Assembly: GCF_018446385.1 (NCBI RefSeq)
Contig: NC_055988.1
Location: 165,304,209 to 165,368,208, forward strand
DNA: 64,000 nucleotides
Source of the DNA: Zingiber officinale
Lineage: Eukaryota > Streptophyta > Magnoliopsida > Zingiberales > Zingiberaceae
Direction of reading: 5' to 3'
The notes beneath the pieces are model-generated. The model saw only the letters and a program-made list of their open reading frames with translations. It was not told the DNA's origin and ran no database searches. Positions 56,966-64,000 of this stretch are shown piece by piece. Position 1 is the stretch's first letter, and each line of letters starts with the position of its first letter. The position numbers and the translations under genes are program-made.

Positions 56966-57848
56966 TGTAGGTCCCTTTGGAGGCCGGCAAGAGGGGAGGG
57001 GTGAATTGCCCTACAAAATAAAACCAAAAACCCTTCTCGGATATTCAACTAACTTAAAAGAACTTGTAATTAAAAAGGCAGAGACTAATTAAATTAGAAA
57101 ATAGACACAGAGGAATTACTTGGTTTGCAATCAGAGGATTGCTAATCCAAGGCAAAGAAGGCGCACTAATTGATTCTCCTCTGGGCGGAGTAGCCTCTTA
57201 CAGCGTTGAAAGCACAGAAAGAAATAACACAAATGAAAGCACTGGATTACAAGTAGTTGTATTCAATGTACGGATCAGTACTTTATTTATAGTAGTGGTC
57301 CGGGCGCCTGGAAGTGGTTTCGGGCGCCCCCGGGGGGATAAATTTTATCCCCCAACGGTCAGATTGCGAAAATCACGATCCTGGTCAAAATCATGCTCCG
57401 GGCGCCCGGAATGGTTCCGGGCGCCCCGGAGCAAAAAGTCAACTGCAGTTGACTTTTTGTCCGGGATCACTTCTCCGTTAAGTCCCAGTCTCGGTCCGGG
57501 TCTGTTCGCTCCGGCTCCGCTAGCTTGGGTGATCTCGGCCTTCCGGAATAGGGCTCACCCGAACCCATGCTCCGACCTTCTCCTCGAGCAGCCTTCCTTC
57601 CCGGTTTCTCGTCCCTCGAGCGCCGCGCACGCTCTTCTCGTCCACCGGTGTACTCTTCCGCGGACACCTCGTCCCTCGGACGCACCGAGCCCGTCGGCTC
57701 TCTCCCCGTGCCGTCCTTCTCGCTAGCCGCGTCTTCCGCTCGACTTCCTGTGTTCCTAAGCTCCTGCACACTTAGACACAAGGGTTAAACAAACGCAGGA
57801 CCTAACTTAGCTTGTTTGATCACATCAAAACACCTTGGGGTTCCAACA
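56966..57848 (-). repeat. LTR3 of tandem array
   Basis: Outer 5' LTR on the minus strand, with palindrome at 57333-57353, CCCAACGGTCA at 57351-57361, and the GGCGCCCGGAATGG unit type. It ends TTCCAACA followed by TSD GACCG. Confidence 0.93.
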
Positions 57849-57853
57849 GACCG

Positions 57854-58325
57854 CGCGAGGGAGGCGGTTGGAGGTGAGGGAAGTCGCTGGAGGCCACGGG
57901 AGGGAGGCGGCTGGAGGTCGCAGGAGGGAGGTCGGCGCGATGCTGGAGGCCGCTGGAGGTCGGCGACATAGTAGGGAGGGAGACGACGTCGAAGGAGGAG
58001 GCCGCGGGAGGGAGGCGGCTGAAGGTGAGGGAAGTCGTTGGAGGCCCCTGGAGGTCGGTGACGCAGCAGGGAGGGAGACGACGTTGGTGGAGGAGGCCAC
58101 GGGAGGGATGTCGCCGTGAAAGGTCGGCGATGCTGGAGGGACACAATGTCGGACGGAGGTGCCGCAGGCGACGATGGAAGCAGCTGGAGGGAGGCTAGTG
58201 CTTTTGGTCGAGAGAGGGCTTTTGGGCGTTGGTGCGTGCACGTGTTTGCCACGTGAGGGAGGTTTTATACCAGTTGTGTGGTCCATGGGTGGACAAGGAA
58301 AAATGGGTCTAGAAGATCCGTCCCC
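57854..58325. repeat. Right MULE TIR, outer part
   Basis: GA-rich complement of the left TIR, including 'cacgtgagggaggttttataccagttgtgtggtcca', mirrored at 36390-36450. It ends CGTCCCC before TTCTC. Confidence 0.9.
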
Positions 58326-58330
58326 TTCTC

Positions 58331-59961
58331 CTTCCCTTCTGACCCCATAAAAAAAATTAGAAAAAATATAAATAAAGTTAGAAAATTTTGAAAAAAAATT
58401 CTAGGGGGTTTTGAACAAAATTAATATCAAACTAACATTTTTCAAAAATAATTTTAAAAAACTTCTCAATTTTACTAATTAGTTTTCTATTCTGACACAA
58501 ATAATTAACGTCAACCGGAATAATATTTTTGAGTATGAATATTAGTTGTAACAATTTAATGCTTAAAAATAGAAGATAATTTTTAAAAATCTTGATAATT
58601 TTAAAAAATCTTGATAATTTTTCTGAACATGTAAAATTTAATGTTTATCCATAGAAAAATTAAAGTTTTTAAAAATAATGTTCTATAATTTTTAATAACA
58701 CAAAATTTATTTTTGATAAAAAATTATAATAATTCAGATAATATTTGAAAAATATAATTTTTTTTTTTTATTATGATAGAGAATATCATGTTTTATCATA
58801 GAACAATAAAAGTTTTCAAAAATAAGTATGGAAAATATTTTAAATTTTTAAAATACAATTTTTGTTAATAAATTCATATAAAATAACTTAGCAACCAAAA
58901 AATGTCAAGATTTTTTTATTTGTTGATAATATTTCTATTTTGCACAAATAAAATTTTGAATAGAAAATATAACTAGAAAGTTGATGAAATAATTAAATTT
59001 GCCAAAAAAATAAATTAAGTAAATTAATTTATTGAACTAAGCGATTTTGGTATCCAAAATAAATTATTTCTACTGGATTGATCAAAAATTTTCATGGTAT
59101 ATAATTTTTAGAGATTTTCCTAATTTGACCATTATGAAATCATAAATATCAGTTTAGTGATTTAGAAAATCTAAAATTATTTTGTGGAGCATATGAATTT
59201 GAACCTGCAAGATTTCTTTTCCATTTTAATTTTTCTATTTCTTCTTTTAATTTCTCATTTTTAATTTTTATTTTATCAAAATCCTCTAATAAGCATGAAT
59301 GTGATAAAATTGCTTTTAACTCTAAAATTTTCTTTTTTAAAATTATTATTATTTTTTATTTTAATTTGTATAATGATTTAGACATGCACTTAATACCTTC
59401 GTAAAGTTGATTGGGAGTAAGTAAGCATACCTCACTTATGATGTCAGTTTTGAAGTTTGACTCTCCCTCTTCACTACTGCTTTCCTTTGAAGTAGCTCCC
59501 CCTTCGTCAATGCTCTCCTCTTGGTGACTTGTCATCAATGTTAGTCCGACATACTCTTCAACTTCAGACTCTGATGATTACTCGACCCATGTTGCTTTTA
59601 AGGTTTTGTGCTTCAATTTGGTTGGCTCTTTCTTCTTCTCCTTCATCTTCAACTTTGGGCAATCATCCTTGATGTGCCTTCTTCATTACAGTTGTAGCAT
59701 CAAATTCGTCTTTTGTTCCAAGTAGACTTTTTAGGCTGAGACTTATTAATTTATTAGTTTTAAAGAATTTTGAGAATTTTCTAACCACATAAGTCTTTTC
59801 ATCTTCGTCGTAAGAAGTGTCGGTGTCTGACTCGATCCTTCTCATGTTCAGGGTGACTTCGTTGTTTGGCTCCTTGTTCTTTTTAATCCCTGCACATTTA
59901 GATTCTTGTACTTCAAAGGTAGAAAACATATTTTCTAAACTACTTACCTCTAGATCCTTGT
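58331..59961 (-). pseudogene. Decayed gag and internal region of outer copia element
   Basis: 58340-59200 is AT-rich internal sequence. 59210-59960 keeps gag C-terminal pieces on the minus strand: EESIDEGGATSKESSSEEGE, DIISEVCLLTPNQLYEGIKCMSKSLYKL, YVVRKFSKFFKTNKL and a block with SKCAGIKKN. These match the order of the intact gags at 52372 and 55461 but with stops and frameshifts, and the zinc knuckle is ruined (near 59670-59700). It probably belongs with the LTR at 35063-36225, separated from it by the MULE. Confidence 0.75.
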
Positions 59962-60547
59962 GTTGAAACCCTAAGGTTGTTTTGATGTGATCAACAAATT
60001 AAGTTAGGTCCTGTGGTGTTTTAACCTTGTGTCTAAGTGTGCAGGATCTTAGGAGCACAGGGAGTCGAGCAAAAGACGCAGCTAGCAAGAAGGACGACAC
60101 GAAAGAGAGCCGACGGGCTCAGTGCGTCTGAGGTATGAGGTGCTGCGGAAGAGTACGCGGGCGGATGAGAAGGAGGCGTGTGGCGTTTCCGAGGGACGAG
60201 AAGCCGGAGCGAAAGGTTGCTCGAGAAGGCTGAAATTGGGTTCGGGTGAGCCTTATTTCGGTTGGCTAAAATCACCCAAGCGAGTGGAGCCGGAGCGGAA
60301 GACCCGGATCGAGGCGAGCATCACCGGAGTAGAGGGCCCGGACCAAAAGTCAACTGTGTTGACTTTAGTGGTTCGAGTGCCCGGAATCAAGTTTTGACCG
60401 GATCACGGTCAAACATGATTCGTTGCTGTAACGCCCGAAAATTCTCAAAACTATATTAGAATTATGGTACGATTTTTCTGGAATTATTAGATATTTTTCC
60501 GGAATTTTCCGAGTAGCGGAAGTAGCAAAAATAAATATAAGCGTAAA

Positions 60548-60625
60548 ACGGCCTAGGCGGGAATCGAACCCGAGACCTATGGTTTAGTGGACAAGGCCAA
60601 TAACCAGTTGACCCAGCAGGGCTGT
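60548..60625 (-). other. tRNA-like sequence inside gypsy LTR
   Basis: On the minus strand TGGGTCAACTGG (A-box-like) is followed about 30 bp later by GGTTCGATTCCC (perfect B-box), with CTCGG before it. The cloverleaf is not complete, so I do not call a functional tRNA. Confidence 0.5.
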
Positions 60626-62239
60626 GTTGAAAGAAAGGAGAATCAAATATATTTATATTTGAGTTGGGTTCATTAAACCACTTAATATAAATATCAACTT
60701 AAGTTGGGTTTGGTTTAAGAAAGGGGTTCGGCACTTATCCTCACGGCAACCTTTCTCTCCCTCTCCCGTTTCCTTCTCTCGGCGCAGCAAACCAAAGCAA
60801 GGGAACACCTAGGGTTTCCTTCCTAGGACCGTGTGTGCACTTTCCGGCGGCAACACCAGCACGAAGTCGGTTCTTCTCCGCGAGAGGAACGCGAGGACGT
60901 AAGCGGGTCGTCGAGGGGAGCAGTTTTCCGGAAAACCTAGCGGATAGAATCGTAAGAAAACCTTACGATTGAGGTAAGAAACCCCTCACCTGCAGTATAA
61001 TAGCTCCGTTTGGATTTTCTATGCATTAGATTAGTAATATGCAGATTTTGTTGACATGTAGGGTGTTTTAACCCTCCTCTCAGATTTAGGGATTTAGTTA
61101 GCACCTTTAGATGGGCCGAACACGTTTATTCTCCTTCAGTTGGAGGTCATAGACGCTGTTGGGTGCCTAGAGGTGATTTCCCTAAGGGAAAGGAGGGTTT
61201 AGGCACACCAAGTGTTCGATAAAATGACTAGACCAGCTAAAATGCAACTTAGGCATTTTAAACAGCGTAGATAAATGCATTAGAAGCATTTAGATCAGTA
61301 AATCAGTTTATTCTAGCTTATATGGGACTAGATGTCCAAATGGGTGGGCTCCCACAGTCGCCTCTAGGTTCAGACAACCTAGTTCTAGGTTCAGATAACC
61401 TAGATTCAGCTAATTAGCATATCAGTATTTTACTTTCAGCAGCGGCACTGTACTGGATTAGATATCCATTGGGTTGGACTCCCACAGTCGTCCCTAGGTT
61501 CAGATAACCTAGTAAACCCTGCTAAATTCGGAACTTGCAACCCCGGGTCTAGTAGGGATGCGCGCACAGCAAGTACAGTTGCCAGGGCCCTACAGCAGCA
61601 TGTTTAGTATTTTCACTTACTATGTACTAGTTTTCAAAACTCAAAACAGTTATATCAGTTGAGTTGATTGCAGCTTTGTTTTAGTTCAGCTTAGCTCAGC
61701 ATTATGCTTCAGTTTAGTTTTCCATGTTAGCTCTATGTTCAGCTTATGTTATGCCATGCTTTGTATGATACCATGCCATGCCATGTTTGCATATTCAGTA
61801 TGTTTTTCAAATAACATGATTTAAAATCATATTCGCATCGTATGCATGATTTAGTGAGGTAGATGGTTTCTTACTAAGCGTTAAGCTTACAGATACTATT
61901 TTCCTTATACTGCAGATACAGGTAAAAGGAAAGTGGACTAGTGGAGGCTGGAGGGCGATGCTACGATGATGTGTGTGTGCAAGGGGTCTGGAATAAAGAT
62001 CCTTGGGATCTAAACACTTTTGTTTCAGTTTTAGCACTTAATATGTCTAGTTGTACTTTTAGACTTGTTACTAATTGTTCTAGCTGAGTAACTATGTCTT
62101 GTTTAGCTTAACATGCTTAGAACATTGGTACTTTCATGCTAGAATGTTATTACATGTTGTTAGAATAGTTTATGATGCATTAGTTAGGTGTTATGTGGAA
62201 TTTTGGCATGCCAAAGTGCTGAAATCAGAATTCTCGAGT

Positions 62240-62625
62240 GAAATCAGACACTGATCGGTCTCCAGACCGATCAGAGTCTGAGCTGTTCCACTGGATCGGT
62301 CAGCCGACCGATCCAGCGAGATACAGTAGCCTCGAAGAGATTTCCAGGTGCCTGGATCGGTCAGCCGACCGATCCAGCCATTCCTGGATCGGTCTGCCGA
62401 CCGATCCAGCCACTCCTGGATCGGTCTGTCGACCGATCCAGTAGCGTACAGAGTCGCAGTATAGTTTGGGGATCGGTCGATGGAACGATCCAGCCCTGAA
62501 CAGAAGTTGAGCTTTGTGGATCGGTCAGCCGACCGTTCCAGAACCCTTCTTCCGTGCCAGTAGTAAGCTGGAATGATCTTTGGATCGTTTCGATAGCCCA
62601 ATCGACCCACGGGTCGATTGAAATG
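62240..62625. repeat. GATCGGTC hairpin array in gypsy LTR
   Basis: Units of CTGGATCGGTC, a 4-base loop (AGCC, TGCC, TGTC), then the exact complement GACCGATCCAG occur at about 62292, 62354, 62384 and 62416: 11-bp stems. Flanking units at 62254, 62471, 62518 and 62600 are degraded. Spacing is 30-60 bp. Confidence 0.88.
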
Positions 62626-63040
62626 TCTGATTACAGTTAGTAGAATATCCGAGAGGCATAGATTGTCTTTCCTAGCACGGGTACAGTAATTAGTTAGCAA
62701 AATTTTAATTAGCCCAGCTTTCCGCATAGTATAGCTTAGCAGTAATGTAGCGATTCGCCTTACAGCCTAGTAGTTAGAAGGCGGGTCGTTACAGTTGCGA
62801 AGGGGATAAAATTTTATCCCCTCCTAGATTCCTGGACCCCTTCCAGACGCCCCGACCAAGACTATAAATACAGCCTTGGTTCAGAAGCTTTAAATCAACT
62901 CAAGCAATTAACATTTCCAAAACTTGTACGCTTTTTTTAGAGTTTAGCTTCTATTTTTCTGTGTGTCATTGCTGTAAGAAGCTTCTCCACCTAAAGGAGA
63001 TAGTAGTGCGACACTTTCCTTGGATTAACAACCTTCCCAG

Positions 63041-63982
63041 TGTAGGTGTAGCAGAGGCCGGCAAGAGGGGGGTGAATTGGCTGCACAAATTAAAACTACC
63101 CTCCTCGGATCTTTCAACCCGAAAGCGCAATAGCAATAGTAATAAAATAATTAAAGCAATAAAACAAAACAGAAAAAATAGAGAATATCGGGAGTTAACC
63201 TGGTTATAACCAAGAAGGTTGTTAATCCAGGACGATGAGGAGTGCACACTAGAAAGATCTCCTTCTCTGAAGGCGGAGAAACCTTTTACACTTTGTAAGC
63301 TTAGAACTATTGCTAGGAAAGACTACACAGTTGATTGCTTAAGTTGTTGAATATTTCCTAGCTCCAGGAGCCTTTATATAGCTCCTGGAAAGTCTATCTC
63401 GAGGGTCCAAGGCGCCTCCAACAAGGTTCAAGGCGCCTCCGCTCGGTCAGCGGATAAAACTTTATCCGCAGTGCAAACGGTCATTTTGACCAGTCTGAGG
63501 CACCTTAAACCAGATTGAAGGCGCCTCCAATGTGGAGGCGCCTCCAATGCTGTTTGAGGCGCCTCCAAGGTGGAGGCGCCTCCAACACTGGTTTAAGGCG
63601 CCTTGAGCTTTATTTTCAGCCCATTTTCTCCTTTGCTTTGACTTCCGACGCTTCGATTTTTTGGGTGATTACGGCCAACTGGAATAGGGCTCACCCGAAC
63701 CCAATTCTCGACCTTCTCCTCGAGCAGTCTTCCTCCCCGGCTTAACATCCCTCGAACGCCGTGCATGTTCTTCTCGCCCACCGGTGTATTCTTTCGCAGC
63801 TCTCTCGTCCTTCGGACGCACCGAGCCCGTCGACTCTCTTCCCGTGCCATCCTTCTCGCTAGCCGCGTCTTCCGCTCGACTTCCTGCGCTCCTAAGCTCC
63901 TGCACACTCAGACATAGGGATCAAACACAAAGCAGATCTAACCAACTTGGTTGATAACATCAAAACACCACGGGGTCCAACA
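63041..63982 (-). mobile_element. 3' LTR of a minus-strand copia-type element running off the window
   Basis: TGTAGGTGTAGC to GGGTCCAACA on the plus strand, 942 bp. Its order matches LTR1-3: AGAGGGGGGTGAATTG near the left end, TATA zone TTTATATAGC (63372-63381), a GCGGATAAA/TTTATCCGC palindrome (63450-63469), a cluster of GGAGGCGCCTCC palindromes (63408-63602), then the CACCGGTGTA and GTCGACTCTC blocks. The 63983-64000 PPT (minus CATCAAAAAGGGGGAGAT) shows that its internal region lies beyond the window. Confidence 0.88.
63408..63602. repeat. GGCGCC palindrome cluster in terminal LTR
   Basis: About eight GGCGCC-centred words, including three full GGAGGCGCCTCC palindromes, upstream (minus strand) of the TATA zone. 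Confidence 0.85.
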
Positions 63983-64000
63983 ATCTCCCCCTTTTTGATG

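Larger units (their letters stand above)
50808..57848 (-). mobile_element. Tandem array of gag-only copia elements: 3 LTRs, 2 internal regions, one TSD
   Basis: Order on the plus strand: LTR1 50808-51688, internal 1 51689-53876, LTR2 53877-54778, internal 2 54779-56965, LTR3 56966-57848. The only TSD is GACCG outside the whole array (50803-50807, 57849-57853). Each internal region is about 2.2 kb and has PPT, one intact gag and a primer site, with no pol. The pattern is that of TR-GAG elements (LTR elements with only gag) duplicated by unequal crossing over between LTRs. Confidence 0.95.
36366..58325 (-). mobile_element. Mutator-like (MULE) transposon with long TIRs, split by two retroelement insertions
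   Basis: The left TIR (36366-36920) is mirrored by the right TIR (50589-50807 plus 57854-58325), both starting GGGG-CGGATCTTCT. The 5-bp repeat TTCTC flanks both ends (36361-36365, 58326-58330), shorter than the 8-11 bp usual for MULEs. Inside are a FAR1-type transposase (-), a GRF zinc-finger ORF (+) and non-coding DNA. Subtracting the elements at 37628-45412 and 50808-57848 leaves about 7.1 kb. The element sits within a decayed copia element. Confidence 0.85.
60427..62793 (+). mobile_element. Ty3/gypsy-type solo LTR, 2.37 kb
   Basis: It starts TGTAACGCCCG and ends GGGTCGTTACA, a common Ty3/gypsy terminus. Exact TSD GTTGC is at 60422-60426 and 62794-62798. There is no second LTR, so it is a solo LTR. 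It contains a tRNA-like stretch near the start, a doubled 'cccacagtcg-c-ctaggttcagataacctag' unit (61350-61410, 61480-61515) and a hairpin array at 62256-62560. The strand is assigned by reading TGTAAC as the 5' end and is not certain. Confidence 0.88.
59962..63040 (+). mobile_element. Plus-strand copia-type LTR, split by a gypsy solo LTR and truncated
   Basis: It starts TGTTGAAACCCTAAGG and follows the mirror order of the other LTRs (gatgtgatcaa, agttaggtcct, gtctaagtgtgcagg, cgaccgacgggctc, gttcgggtgagcc). It is interrupted at 60426 and resumes at 62794 with a GGGATAAAA/TTTTATCCC palindrome (62802-62821), TATA box ACTATAAATAC (62861-62871) and the CTTGGATTAACAACC zone. It stops at 63040 where an opposite LTR begins. 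It sits inside the decayed gag in opposite orientation. Confidence 0.75.

Noticed and set aside
60548..60625. A genuine tRNA gene
   Set aside because: B-box is good but the acceptor stem and anticodon arm do not form convincingly; it is inside an LTR.

Overview
This is a plant nuclear window. It has spliced genes of plant-specific families (HVA22-like, CBSX6, an At3g27210-like protein, an SDR enzyme) set in dense, nested transposable elements of plant type (Ty1/copia and Ty3/gypsy LTR elements, CACTA, MULE, hAT, Harbinger-like MITE, SINE). The gag and LTR style reminds me of monocots of the ginger family, but that is an impression from memory and is unverified.

Layout. 1-620: 3' end of an HVA22-like gene (+). 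1314-1526: a tRNA-derived SINE with a 13-bp target-site duplication (TSD). 2578-3590: two MITE-like copies facing each other. 4382-11413: a decayed full-length Ty1/copia element with LTRs starting TA rather than TG. 12273-23728 (-): an SDR-family gene whose first intron holds a 7.9-kb CACTA transposon (15363-23228), which itself holds a 545-bp hAT-like element (20611-21155). 24100-25445: a decayed ~270-bp tandem array. 26645-28280: a solo LTR full of hairpin repeats. 28701-29483: an AT-rich foldback. 29886-31729 (+) and 32218-33685 (-): a convergent pair, the At3g27210-like gene and CBSX6.

From about 35 kb to the end the window is an onion of elements. A decayed copia LTR (35063-36225, itself hit by a Harbinger-like MITE) and its internal and gag remnants (36226-36365, 58331-59961) are split by a MULE (36366-58325) with ~0.55-kb terminal inverted repeats (TIRs), a FAR1-type transposase and a GRF zinc-finger ORF. 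Into that MULE went (a) a 7.8-kb minus-strand LTR element carrying gag remnants plus an unrelated 'plant transposon protein' ORF (37628-45412) and (b) a tandem array of three LTRs and two gag-only internal regions (50808-57848) flanked by a single TSD. At the right end, a plus-strand copia LTR is split by a 2.4-kb Ty3/gypsy solo LTR (60427-62793) and abuts another minus-strand LTR that runs to the window edge.

How it works together. The four host genes look unrelated. Most of the DNA records successive insertions, many bounded by exact TSDs that I could read. The most unusual signal lies inside the LTRs. Several families carry arrays of short hairpins whose two arms change together from unit to unit (TGG with CCA, TAG with CTA; GAC with GTC, AAC with GTT, AGT with ACT, GAT with ATC). 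Several LTRs also share a GGATAAA/TTTATCC palindrome a fixed short distance upstream of the TATA box. This points to a maintained structural or regulatory module in these LTRs.
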